Shown here piece after piece: positions 30,634 through 39,031 of a DNA stretch of 42,096 nucleotides (position 1 is the stretch's first letter; the number at the start of each line of letters is the position of its first letter). The translations under genes were made by a program, and so were the position numbers. Source of the stretch: Mycobacterium sp. GA-2829 (GTDB lineage: Bacteria; Actinomycetota; Actinomycetes; Mycobacteriales; Mycobacteriaceae); NCBI RefSeq assembly GCF_001499965.1, contig NZ_LQIT01000046.1, positions 1 to 42,096 of the forward strand, given 5' to 3'. The notes under the pieces are model-generated. The model was not told the DNA's origin. It was given only the letters and a program-made list of their open reading frames with translations, and searched no databases.

Positions 30634-33021
30634 TCAGCGCGCCGGCTCGGATCCGATGACACCGTCGGCTTCGAGCCGGGCGATCTCGTCGTCGTCCAGG
30701 CCGAGTTCGCGCAGCACGTCGTGGTTGTGCTCGCCGAGGAGCGGCGCCGGGGCGGTGTGCACGCGCTGCGGTCCGCGGCTGCTGCGGAACGGCACGGTGC
30801 TGTGCGGGGTCGGCGGGTTGATCGGATGCTCGACGGTCTCGAAGAAGTGTCGCGTCGCCAGCTGGGGGATCTCGGTCTGGCGATGCGGTTGCAGCACCTT
30901 GGCGACGGGAACGCCGTTGTCCCACAACGCGTCGACGATCTGGTCGCGGGTGCGCTCGGCACACCACGCCGCCAGATACCGGTCGATGAGGTCGTGGCGG
31001 GCGTGTCGACCCGCCGCGGTGGCCAGGTCGTCGGACGCCGCCCAGTCCGGCTCGCCGAGCGCCGTGCGCAGACCCGCCCACTGCACGTCGGTGGCCACGG
31101 CGACGGCGACCCAGCTGTCGGTGCGGCCGAACTCGTCGATCTCGTTGGACAGGTAGAGGTTCTGCGGCGCCGCGGTGGGTCCGCGGTTGCCGTTGCGCTG
31201 CAACACCGCGCCGTAGGCGGAGTGCTCGATGACCTGCTCGGCGGCCACGCTGAGCGCGGCGTCGACCATCGCGGCCTCCACCATCGACCCCTCACCGGTG
31301 CGCCGACGGTGCTCGAGCGCGAGCAGGATGGCATTGAACGCGTGCACGCCGGCGTTGGGGTCGCCGACTGAATAGGGCTCGAAGGGGTTCAGGTCGGGAT
31401 AGCCGGTGAGCCAACTGATCCCGGCAGCGGCTTCGATGACGTAAGCGAACGCCGGGTTGTCGCGCCACGGGCCGTCGAGCCCGAAGCCGGGCATGCGGGC
31501 CATCACGATGTCGGGTTTGATCTGCCTGACGGTGTCGTAGGTCAGCCCCATGCTCTCGATGACCCGCGGGGTGAAGTTCTCCACGAGGACGTCGGCCGTC
31601 GCGATCAGTTGCTTGAGCAGATCGCGGCCGGTGTCGCTGGACAGGTTCAGCGTGATGCCGCGTTTGTCGGTGTTCAGGCCGGAGAAGATCGGCGACTGTT
31701 CCCACCAGGTGTCCTCGGTGACGGGGATGCCGGCGATCAGCCGGGTGCCGTCGGGATGGCGGGTGGATTCGACGTGGATGACGTCGGCGCCGAGCATGGC
31801 CAGCAGATGGGTGCAACTGGGACCGGCCCAGAACGTCGTCATGTCGACCACCCGCAGGCCCGCGAACGGGAGCGCTTCCCGCGAAACCGCATTCCCTGCG
31901 GTCAAGTCGTCACCTTGACGACAGGGAATGCGGTTTCGGCGGTAGAGCTCGGTGTGCTCACCGAGTCGGGGTGCGGGCCCGGGCGGACGGAGCAGCGGGG
32001 GCGACATGCGATAGGGCGCGGCGGGCTGGGTGAACCCGTCGCGCGGGTTCTTCGTGAACGAGCCACGTTCGACGTAGTGGTCGAGGTCGGCGACGTTGGC
32101 GCCGTTGGCCACCGGCGCGTTCGGGATGCGGAACGCGGTGGCCAGGTCGCGGATCTCGTCGACGGTCTGCTCGGCGACCCAGGCGTAGAGCTCGTCGGCC
32201 TTCTCGTTGGCCTGCTGGGTGATCGACAGCGGCGAGTCCTCGTCGATCCACTCCTCGTGACCGGTCATCGCGCACAGGTCGAACCACTGCTGGGCGGTGC
32301 CGCAGCCGATGTCGACCAGACCGTCCTTGGCGCGGGCGATTCCGGGGACGGTGAGTTTGCGGGCGTTGCGCCACGGCCTGCCGAGCATCTCGAAGTAGCT
32401 CACCGGGTAGTAGGTCAGGCCGAGGATGGCCGTCTCCAGCATCGACAGGTCGATCAGCTCGGCGCCGCCGCGCATCCGGGCGGCCAGCGTCGCCCCGCTC
32501 GCGTACGCCCCCGCGAGGTATTCGCCGATCTGCCCGCCGACGTAGACCGGCGCCCGGTCCGGGGCGCCGCGGCCCAGCCCGACGATCCCGCCCGACCAGG
32601 CCTGTAGCGTGAATTCCGTTGCCGGCCGGTCGGTCCAGGGTCCGTCGAGGCCGAACGGGGTGATCGCGGTGACGGTGAGGTGCGGATGCCGCTCGCGGAT
32701 CGCCGCGGGCGAGAAGTCGGTGTGCTCGGCGATCGCGGAACCACGCGACCACACCACCGCGTCGGCCGAGGCCAGCAGCCCGTCGGCGAAGTCGGGATCG
32801 GCCACCACGCTGTGCTTCGAACCGGCCAGGTAGGCGAACAGCGCCCCGTCGCCACCGGTGTCGGCGCCCGAGGCCGACCACCGGCGCAGCGGATCACCGT
32901 CGGGGGTCTCCACTTTGACGATCTCGGCGCCACCGTCGGCGAGGAGTTTCGTGCAGTAGGCGCCCGCGATACCGGTCGACAGTTCGACCACACGGAAGCC
33001 CTCGAGCGGCGGTGTGGCCAT
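30634..33021 (-). CDS. Two-domain CaiB/BaiF CoA transferase (fused pseudo-dimer)
   Basis: A 795-residue protein made of two tandem class III CoA-transferase domains (about 1-358 and 385-795). Each starts with the family N-terminus (GFRVVELSTGIAGAYCTKLLADGGAEIVKVE, and GLRVVDMTTFWAGPSCTHLLAMLGAD). The catalytic Asp is present only in the second domain (Asp554, SVGDPNAG); the first has Gln164 (VGGQIG), so one half is structural. The linker residues 362-380 are encoded by a palindromic DNA element (31882-31938). It probably loads CoA onto the pathway's acid. It lies four bases after the crotonase stop and two before the next SDR, in the 11-gene set. Confidence 0.9.
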   Translation of the reverse strand: MATPPLEGFRVVELSTGIAGAYCTKLLADGGAEIVKVETPDGDPLRRWSASGADTGGDGALFAYLAGSKHSVVADPDFADGLLASADAVVWSRGSAIAEHTDFSPAAIRERHPHLTVTAITPFGLDGPWTDRPATEFTLQAWSGGIVGLGRGAPDRAPVYVGGQIGEYLAGAYASGATLAARMRGGAELIDLSMLETAILGLTYYPVSYFEMLGRPWRNARKLTVPGIARAKDGLVDIGCGTAQQWFDLCAMTGHEEWIDEDSPLSITQQANEKADELYAWVAEQTVDEIRDLATAFRIPNAPVANGANVADLDHYVERGSFTKNPRDGFTQPAAPYRMSPPLLRPPGPAPRLGEHTELYRRNRIPCRQGDDLTAGNAVSREALPFAGLRVVDMTTFWAGPSCTHLLAMLGADVIHVESTRHPDGTRLIAGIPVTEDTWWEQSPIFSGLNTDKRGITLNLSSDTGRDLLKQLIATADVLVENFTPRVIESMGLTYDTVRQIKPDIVMARMPGFGLDGPWRDNPAFAYVIEAAAGISWLTGYPDLNPFEPYSVGDPNAGVHAFNAILLALEHRRRTGEGSMVEAAMVDAALSVAAEQVIEHSAYGAVLQRNGNRGPTAAPQNLYLSNEIDEFGRTDSWVAVAVATDVQWAGLRTALGEPDWAASDDLATAAGRHARHDLIDRYLAAWCAERTRDQIVDALWDNGVPVAKVLQPHRQTEIPQLATRHFFETVEHPINPPTPHSTVPFRSSRGPQRVHTAPAPLLGEHNHDVLRELGLDDDEIARLEADGVIGSEPAR
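31882..31938. repeat. 57-bp nested palindrome inside the CoA transferase linker
   Basis: Two perfect 17-bp arms (31882-31898 and 31922-31938, outermost pair C-G) enclose an inner GTCAAG-N7-CTTGAC dyad (31901-31906, 31914-31919). It keeps the reading frame and encodes linker residues 362-380 between two enzyme domains. Its design matches the intergenic element at 14971-15032. Confidence 0.75.
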
Positions 33022-33025
33022 CCGA

Positions 33026-33991
33026 CTAGTCCGTCTTCGCGCGGTTGCGCTTACTCAACCGGAACTCCGGCGGGAACTTGCTGTCGTTGTCGTTGACCGC
33101 GGCCGACAGTCCGGAGTCGATCGACTCGAACATGTCCAGGTCCTCGTCGCTGTCGTTGGCGACACCGTTGCCCATCGACTCGAAGAACGCACTGAGCAGG
33201 CTGCCCATGTACTCGCCCTGCTGCTGTTTGAAGATCTCGAAGAACATCTTCTGCTGGAACACGGTGTCCACCGGCCGGTTTCGCGCACAGGCGAGCGCGT
33301 ACTTCTGGGTCTCGGCCTCCAGGTCCTCCCGCGCCACCACCTTGTTGAGGAAGTTGCAGTCGTACATCTCGGCGGCGGTGAACGGGCGGCCGGTGAACAC
33401 CATCTCCTGGAATTTGCGCAGCCCCATCATCTGCACCCACGTCCACATCCGCGGACCCCAGCCGTGATAGCGGAACGACGGATGCCCGAACAGGGCGTCG
33501 TTGGAGGAGATCACCAGATCGGCGTCGGCGCACTGGTAGAAGTGCCAGCCGTAGCAGTACCCCTTGGCCTCGACGATGCTGATCTTCTTGAAGTCCTGTA
33601 GCGCACGGTTCCCCGCCTGCGAGTTGGCGTACCAGGCGCTGATGGTGGCCCCGTTTCGGAACGTCCCCTTCGGCGGATAGGTCACCTCACCGACGCCGTC
33701 ATCCTCCAGGCGCAGCTCCGCGAGCCGCGCCGCGGGATCGTCGTTGCCCTCCATGAACTCCGGCAGATCGGCACCGCTGCCGAGGTTGTCCCCGACGCCG
33801 CGGATGACCACGACCTTGACATCGTTGTCGGCGTTGGCCGCCCGCAGCACGTCGGCGTACCGCAGCCGAGCCAGCGAGGTCGGCGCGTTGAGGAACTCCG
33901 GCCGGTTGAACGTGATGGTGGCGATCTTGGTCCTGGGGTCCTTCTCGTAGAGGATGATCTCCTCGGGAGACGGCCGCCTGCTCTCCGACAC
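33026..33991 (-). CDS. Enoyl-CoA hydratase/isomerase-like protein, divergent
   Basis: A 321-residue crotonase-superfamily protein, longer than the usual 260. The N-terminal strands are normal (KIATITFNRPEFLNAP), with one oxyanion segment (LGSGADLPEF). The second (EAKGYCYGWHFY) is aromatic-rich, and the catalytic Glu positions are occupied by GHPSFRYHGWGPRMW. It has an extra 60-residue insert before residue 130 and an acidic C-terminal extension. It may catalyse a non-standard crotonase reaction such as hydrolysis or C-C cleavage. The GTG start follows AGAGGA. It lies between the M24 genes and the CoA transferase in the operon. Confidence 0.83.
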   Translation of the reverse strand: MSESRRPSPEEIILYEKDPRTKIATITFNRPEFLNAPTSLARLRYADVLRAANADNDVKVVVIRGVGDNLGSGADLPEFMEGNDDPAARLAELRLEDDGVGEVTYPPKGTFRNGATISAWYANSQAGNRALQDFKKISIVEAKGYCYGWHFYQCADADLVISSNDALFGHPSFRYHGWGPRMWTWVQMMGLRKFQEMVFTGRPFTAAEMYDCNFLNKVVAREDLEAETQKYALACARNRPVDTVFQQKMFFEIFKQQQGEYMGSLLSAFFESMGNGVANDSDEDLDMFESIDSGLSAAVNDNDSKFPPEFRLSKRNRAKTD

Positions 33992-34001
33992 GTATGTCCT
34001 C

Positions 34002-35138
34002 TCAGCCGATTCCGGCGGTTGTCGGTGCCCACCCCGGGCTGGATGTCAGTACTTCGGGTCCGTCGTCGCCGATCAGCACGGCGTCGCGGTGGAACACCGC
34101 GCCGACGCCCGGCTCCCACACGTACGCCGTGACCGCCAGCACCGTGCCGGGGTCGAGGCGCTCGTCGGCCGAGGTCTGCGGCAGGTCCGCCGAGATCACC
34201 GGCGGATCGAAGCCGAGGCCGAGGCCGTGCGCCACCGGGATCGGCGGCAGCGCCTCACCGGCGGCTTGGTAGGCGCTGAGCAGGTCGGCCGCCGACGCGC
34301 CCGGGCGGCACACGTCGATCAGGCGCTCCCACAGGTCATTTGCGCGGCCGAACAGCGCGTCGGCGCAGGGGACGTCACCGACCGGCCAGGTGCGGCCGAC
34401 CTCGCCGACGTAGCCGTCGGCCAGCGCCCCCGCCGCGAACGCCACGAGGTCACCCTCGGCGATCCGGCGGTCGCGCCGTCCCACCCGCCAGGCGTGCTCA
34501 CGGGAGGTGATCCACGCGCCGTCCTGGGTGGCCGAGGTGCTGTACCCGCCCGCGGTCATCGCCTCCATCAGCACGCCGTTGAGCGCCTGTTCGGTGGCGC
34601 CCACCGCGAGTTCGGACACGGCCGCGGCCAGGCCGCGTTCGGCGACGCTCAGCGCGCCGCGCAGCACGCGCAGTTCGTCGGCGGTCTTCGTGCGGCGGGC
34701 GGCCTTCATCGCGACCTCGGCGTCGACGAGTTCGGCATTCGGGAACGCCATCGGCAGCAGCTGCGCGAATGTCGGTGAGATCGCATCGGTCCCGACGCGC
34801 TTCGCCTCGGCGGCGCCCTTGATGCCCTTGAGCACCGCGATCAGGGTCATCGGATTCCACGCCAGCCCGTACAGGTGATCGTGGCCGATCTCTTCCGGGA
34901 TGCCCTCGTCCCAGGTGCTGTTGAGGTGGATCTCCCCGGTGGCCCGGACCAGCACGCAGATCGGCGCGAACGGGCGGGTGCCCGCGACCCACAGCTGCGG
35001 CGCGCCGGTCACGTAGCGCACGTTGGCCTGGCGGCCGAGCACGAGCACGTCGAGGTCGTGGGCCGCCATCTGGGCCAGTGCGCGTTCGCGCCTGCCGGTG
35101 CGGAGGGCGAGGTCGTCACAGACGATTTCGATTGCCAT
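34002..35138 (-). CDS. Degenerate M24 (Xaa-Pro peptidase-like) protein
   Basis: A 378-residue pita-bread-fold protein of family M24 with the N-terminal creatinase-type domain (about 1-150) and the catalytic domain after. The metal ligands are mostly gone: Ala235 replaces the first Asp (VAFAAGA), Glu246 the second (YVGEVGRT), and the two C-terminal Glu positions read AVTAYVW and HRDAV. Only His304 (AHGLGLG) is kept. It is probably not a metallopeptidase. It sits five bases after an M24 gene with all five ligands, so a regulatory or structural partner is likely. The ATG at 35138 is within 12 bases of that gene's stop. Confidence 0.83.
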   Translation of the reverse strand: MAIEIVCDDLALRTGRRERALAQMAAHDLDVLVLGRQANVRYVTGAPQLWVAGTRPFAPICVLVRATGEIHLNSTWDEGIPEEIGHDHLYGLAWNPMTLIAVLKGIKGAAEAKRVGTDAISPTFAQLLPMAFPNAELVDAEVAMKAARRTKTADELRVLRGALSVAERGLAAAVSELAVGATEQALNGVLMEAMTAGGYSTSATQDGAWITSREHAWRVGRRDRRIAEGDLVAFAAGALADGYVGEVGRTWPVGDVPCADALFGRANDLWERLIDVCRPGASAADLLSAYQAAGEALPPIPVAHGLGLGFDPPVISADLPQTSADERLDPGTVLAVTAYVWEPGVGAVFHRDAVLIGDDGPEVLTSSPGWAPTTAGIG

Positions 35139-35143
35139 GTCGC

Positions 35144-36385
35144 TCAGCTCAGTTTGTAGGGGGCGTAGGGGTAATCGGTGATCGACTGGTAGCCGTCTTC
35201 GGTGATGACCACGATCTCCTCGGCGCGGTAGCCCCCGGTGCCGTCCTCCCAGACGACCGGTTCCAGCACCAGCAGCATGCCGGCCGGGAACACGAAGTTG
35301 TCGTCGAACTCCTCGCCGAGATCGGTGCCGATCATCGGCATCTCGGCGGCGTTGGTGCCGATGCCGTGGCCGAGGTAGAAGTGCGGCAGCCACGGTTTGC
35401 GGCCCCCGTTGGCGGCGATCGCGGCGCGCGCCAGGTCTCCCGACGTGGCGCCCGCCTTCGTCACGGCCAGTACGGCGTCGAGGATCTCGCGCCACTTGGC
35501 GAAGTTCGCGTTCTGTTCGGGTGTCGGGTCTTCGCCCACCACCCAGGTGCGGCCCCAGTCGGAGCAGTACCCCTCGAACGTGATGCTGATGTCGGTCCAC
35601 AACACGTCGCCCTTGTCCAGGGGCTTCTCCGTGGGGAGCAGGGGCAGCGCCAGGTCACCGGTGGTGGTCCAGACCGCACCGCTGCTGCGCGTCGTCGGCA
35701 TGACCTGCCAGATCGCCTCGATCATGTTCGTGGTCGCACCGAGTTCGAATGCCCGTCGGACGAACCGCGCCGAGAGGTCCATCTGGCTCACGCCGGGGGC
35801 GACCGCCGGCTGGACGTCGAGGAGCGCCTGCTCGGTGATGCGGCAGGCCCGTCGGACACCGGCGATCTGGTCGATGGTCTTCACGAGTTTGGCCGGCCCG
35901 ACCACCTGCGCGGCGTCGGACGGCGGACCGGCCGGGAACAACCGGCCCGCGGCGCGCCGCATCGCCCCGGTCAACTCGTCGACCGCCACTGTGGCGCCCG
36001 CCGGGATCAGATCGGCCAGCATCTTCGCGAAATGGTCGACGCCCTCGTCGAATTCGAGGTACAGCGGGCCGTGCACGTGGTCATCGGGGACCTCGGAGTC
36101 GAATGCGCTGCCCTCGCGGAACGGCATGTACAGATGCGGATGCTCGTCGTCGGCGAGCACGATCGCCACCGGACGCTCGACGTGCGACAGCCCGGCGTCA
36201 AGGAGCGGCCAGCTGGCGCCGGTCGCGTAGACCACGTTGCCGTTGCCGAGCAGGATGAGCGCGTCGACGCCCTTCTCCCGCATCGACGCACGCAGCCGCG
36301 CACCGCATTCGCGGTACATCCTGGCGCGGTCGGGGACGTCCGGGATGTCGAGCAGCGCCGAACCGGCTGTCATCGTCGCTGTCAC
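35144..36385 (-). CDS. M24 family metallopeptidase (Xaa-Pro/creatinase/DddP-like)
   Basis: A 413-residue M24 protein with the complete five-ligand di-metal site: Asp265 and Asp276 (WTDISITFEGYCSDWGRT), His340 (GHGIGTNAAEMP), Glu375 (LVLEPVVW) and Glu389 (YRAEEIVV). The family includes prolidases, creatinase and the DMSP lyase DddP. Since the operon is catabolic, a C-N or C-S bond-cleaving role on a small substrate is as likely as peptide hydrolysis. The GTG start at 36385 overlaps the amidohydrolase stop (GTGA). It is followed by a degenerate M24 paralogue. Confidence 0.87.
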   Translation of the reverse strand: MTATMTAGSALLDIPDVPDRARMYRECGARLRASMREKGVDALILLGNGNVVYATGASWPLLDAGLSHVERPVAIVLADDEHPHLYMPFREGSAFDSEVPDDHVHGPLYLEFDEGVDHFAKMLADLIPAGATVAVDELTGAMRRAAGRLFPAGPPSDAAQVVGPAKLVKTIDQIAGVRRACRITEQALLDVQPAVAPGVSQMDLSARFVRRAFELGATTNMIEAIWQVMPTTRSSGAVWTTTGDLALPLLPTEKPLDKGDVLWTDISITFEGYCSDWGRTWVVGEDPTPEQNANFAKWREILDAVLAVTKAGATSGDLARAAIAANGGRKPWLPHFYLGHGIGTNAAEMPMIGTDLGEEFDDNFVFPAGMLLVLEPVVWEDGTGGYRAEEIVVITEDGYQSITDYPYAPYKLS

Positions 36386-37563
36386 GAGATCCCCAGGAAG
36401 TTCTTGACGTTGGTGCTGACGATCTTGACGGCTGCCTCCGGTCCGACCGCGTCGACGACGGTGGCCAGCGACTTCTCCGAGTACCCGAACGTCGACTCGT
36501 TGTGCGGATAGTCGCTCGACCACATCACGTTGTCGACGCCGATCCGGTCGATCAGCTGCAGGCCGAGGGGGTCCACCATGAACGAGGCGCTCATGTGGTT
36601 GGTCCAGTAGTGGCGAACATCGTGCTGCAGTTCGTGATTGAACATGTGGCGGTAGGAGGCCAGCATGTGCTCGGCGTCCTGCAGCGCCGTCGGCACCCAC
36701 GCGATACCGCCCTCGAACCAGCCGATCTTGAGCGACGGGTGGCGGTCCAGGATCCCGGAGAACACGTACTTGGCGAACTGTTCGCGGAAGCTGTCGACGT
36801 TGACCATCATGCCGACCACGACGCTGTTGTTCTGGCACGGCGTCTTGGGCGGGGTCTCCCCGATGTGGTGGCTGACCGGGATGCCGGACGCCTCGATCTC
36901 GTCCCATACCGCGTCCATGGCGGTGCTGCCGTAGTCGTAGATGTTGCCGTCGTCATCCTTGCCGGGGTTCAGCGGCAGCAGGAAGGTCTTGAGCCCCAAC
37001 GATTTCAGCTCTTCGAGCGTGCTACGGGTGCCTTTCGGATCCCACCAGTTGATCAGCCCGACACCGTAGAAGTGGCCGTTGGACCGCTCCTGGAGATCGG
37101 CGATGTGCTCGTTGTAGATACGGAAGACCCGCTCGCGCAGCGCCTTGTCCGGGTAGTGGAACAGTGCGAGTACCGCGTTGGGGAAGGCGAGTTCCTTGTC
37201 GATACCGTCTTCCTTGAGTTCGCGGATGCGGGCCTCGATGTTGTTCGACGCCGCACCGGCGAGGTCGTCGTACTGCATGAGCACGCGGCCGAAATCCCCA
37301 CCGGTCCAGGCCTTGCCCTTCATCCCGACCATGTAGGCGCCGTCCTCGTACCAGATCCGCGGTGCGGCGCCCTTGAGCTCGTCGGGGAACCGGTCGTAGA
37401 AGATGTCGTCGGCGACGGAGATGTGGTTGTCCGCGGAGAAGATCTCGGTGTCGGCGGGCAAACCGGTCACCTGACCGGTCGAGTGACCGTGCCGGTGCTT
37501 CGGGGCGCCGAAACCTTCGGGCGGATACAGGGTCTGTGTGGGGCTGGACGTAGGCGTTGACAC
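36382..37563 (-). CDS. Amidohydrolase-2 family protein
   Basis: A 393-residue TIM-barrel amidohydrolase (ACMSD-like). The N-terminal metal motif is FSADNHISV (about 42-50), a His pair lies in VSHHIGETPP, and the C-terminal Asp in MWSSDYPHNES. It has an N-terminal Pro/Ser/Thr-rich leader of about 35 residues. It is distantly similar to the protein at 11234-12532, and both sit in catabolic operons. GGAG lies seven bases before the GTG start. The next gene begins within its stop (GTGA), and the P450 gene ends 33 bases upstream. Decarboxylation or hydrolysis of a ring-derived acid is a reasonable guess only. Confidence 0.85.
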   Translation of the reverse strand: MSTPTSSPTQTLYPPEGFGAPKHRHGHSTGQVTGLPADTEIFSADNHISVADDIFYDRFPDELKGAAPRIWYEDGAYMVGMKGKAWTGGDFGRVLMQYDDLAGAASNNIEARIRELKEDGIDKELAFPNAVLALFHYPDKALRERVFRIYNEHIADLQERSNGHFYGVGLINWWDPKGTRSTLEELKSLGLKTFLLPLNPGKDDDGNIYDYGSTAMDAVWDEIEASGIPVSHHIGETPPKTPCQNNSVVVGMMVNVDSFREQFAKYVFSGILDRHPSLKIGWFEGGIAWVPTALQDAEHMLASYRHMFNHELQHDVRHYWTNHMSASFMVDPLGLQLIDRIGVDNVMWSSDYPHNESTFGYSEKSLATVVDAVGPEAAVKIVSTNVKNFLGIS

Positions 37564-37596
37564 GGTGGCACTCCAATCGGGCTGGGAGAGAACCTG

Positions 37597-38835
37597 TTAC
37601 CAGGTCACGGGAAGTTCGTAGACGCCGTAGGCGAGGCGGTCGTGTTTGAACGGCACCTCGTCGAACGGGATGGCCAGGCGCATCGTCGGGATGCGGCGCA
37701 GCAGGGTGTGGAACACGATCTGCAGTTCGGCGCGGGCGAGTTGTTGCCCGACGCACTGGTGGCGGCCGTAGCCGAAGCCCAGTTGCTGGCCGGCGTCGCG
37801 GCGCAGGTCCAGCTTGTCGGGTTCGGGGTAGGCGTTCGCATCCCAGTTGGCGGGTGCGAGGTCGAGAATGATCCCCTCGCCGGCGCGGATGGTCTCCCCC
37901 GCGATCTCGATGTCCTCGATCGCGATGCGGCGCTGTCCGTTCTGGATGATCGACAGGTAGCGCATCAACTCCTCGACGGCGTTGGCGATCGCCTTGGGAT
38001 CGTCGGTGTCGCGCAGGAAATCGGCCTGCTCGGGGTTCTCGAGCAGCGCCAGGATGCCGATGCCGATCATGTTGGCCGTGGTCTCGTGCCCGGCGATCAG
38101 CAGGCCGGTGCCGAGCTGGGCGGCCTCCTTGACGCTGATCTCACCCGCGGTGACGCGCTCGGCGAGATCGGACACCGCGTCCTCGGCGGGGTGTTCCATC
38201 TTTTTCTTGACGAGGTCGATCAGGTACTGGTGCAGGCTCATCGCACCCTTCTGACCGTCCGCGGCGCTGGCGTAGCGGGCGAGCCCGACGTTGGCGTGGT
38301 GCTGGAAGAACTCGTGGTCTTCGTAGGGCACGCCGAGCATGTCGCTGATCACCCGGGTCGGCACCGGCAGTGCGAGTTTGGCGACCATGTCGGCGGGCTG
38401 CGGGCCGGCCAGGATCTCGTCGATGCACTCGTCGGTGACCTGCTGGATCACCGGCCGCAGGCCTTCGACGCGCTTGAACGTGAACGGCTTCGACAGCATC
38501 CGGCGGAACCGGGTGTGCTCTTCGGCGTCGGAGGTGAACACCGAACGCGGCCGCTTCTCCACCGTGGACAGCATGTGCTCGTTCCAGTGCGGGAAGCCCG
38601 GCCTGCGGTCGTCGACGCTGACGCGCGAGTCGGCGAACAACTCGCGGGCCACGGCGTGGCCGGTGATCAGCCACGGGGTGCTGCCGTCCCAGATCCGCAC
38701 GCGGGACAGGGGTTTGGCCGCACCCATCTCGAGCATCTGCGGCGGCGGCGCGAACGGGCAGGCCGCCGCGCGTTCCATCGGGTACTCCGGGATGTCCGCG
38801 GAGACTTCGGCGGTTCCGGTCAACGTGTCCGACAC
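37597..38835 (-). CDS. Cytochrome P450
   Basis: A 412-residue soluble bacterial P450. It has the I-helix AGHETT (248-253), the K-helix ExxR at Glu289-Arg292 (EELMR), the PERF-like WDANAYPEPDKLDLRR, and the heme loop FGYGRHQCVGQQLA with Cys361 as iron ligand. It probably hydroxylates the operon's hydrophobic substrate, receiving electrons from the 3Fe-4S ferredoxin encoded one base upstream. The GTG start follows GAGGAG. The CYP family cannot be assigned by eye; CYP105/107-like proteins share this layout. No ferredoxin reductase is nearby. Confidence 0.93.
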   Translation of the reverse strand: MSDTLTGTAEVSADIPEYPMERAAACPFAPPPQMLEMGAAKPLSRVRIWDGSTPWLITGHAVARELFADSRVSVDDRRPGFPHWNEHMLSTVEKRPRSVFTSDAEEHTRFRRMLSKPFTFKRVEGLRPVIQQVTDECIDEILAGPQPADMVAKLALPVPTRVISDMLGVPYEDHEFFQHHANVGLARYASAADGQKGAMSLHQYLIDLVKKKMEHPAEDAVSDLAERVTAGEISVKEAAQLGTGLLIAGHETTANMIGIGILALLENPEQADFLRDTDDPKAIANAVEELMRYLSIIQNGQRRIAIEDIEIAGETIRAGEGIILDLAPANWDANAYPEPDKLDLRRDAGQQLGFGYGRHQCVGQQLARAELQIVFHTLLRRIPTMRLAIPFDEVPFKHDRLAYGVYELPVTW

Positions 38836-38836
38836 A

Positions 38837-39031
38837 TCACTCCTCGAGGTGGATGGCTAGGGCTGGACAGGCGGCGGCCGCGTTGCGGACGTCTGCCTCC
38901 CGGTCCGGGGCTGGTTGCGGAACGAGCAGTTCGACGACCCCGTCGTCGTCCCGCTGGTCGAAGACGTCGGAGGCGTTGAGCACGCACTGCCCCGACGACA
39001 CGCACTTGTCCTGATCGACGGTGACCTTCAC
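38837..39031 (-). CDS. 3Fe-4S ferredoxin, P450 partner
   Basis: A 64-residue ferredoxin with three cysteine ligands, Cys10, Cys16 (DKCVSSGQC) and Cys55 (AACPALAI). This is the pattern of [3Fe-4S] ferredoxins that feed actinobacterial P450s. The GTG at 39031 is preferred; it overlaps the TetR stop (GTGA), and a longer frame would only add Arg-rich residues from TetR's antisense frame. One base separates it from the P450 start, so the two are certainly expressed together. Confidence 0.92.
   Translation of the reverse strand: MKVTVDQDKCVSSGQCVLNASDVFDQRDDDGVVELLVPQPAPDREADVRNAAAACPALAIHLEE

Noticed and set aside
29642..31156. Long + strand frame (504 codons) opposite SDR and CoA transferase
   Set aside because: It is the complementary shadow of real genes, with Arg/Gly/Ala-rich sequence and no motif.
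37583..37596. gagaacctgttac between P450 and amidohydrolase as a further operator
   Set aside because: Only one half-site fits the GAGAA-N5-TTCTC pattern, and the genes are 33 bases apart within one operon.
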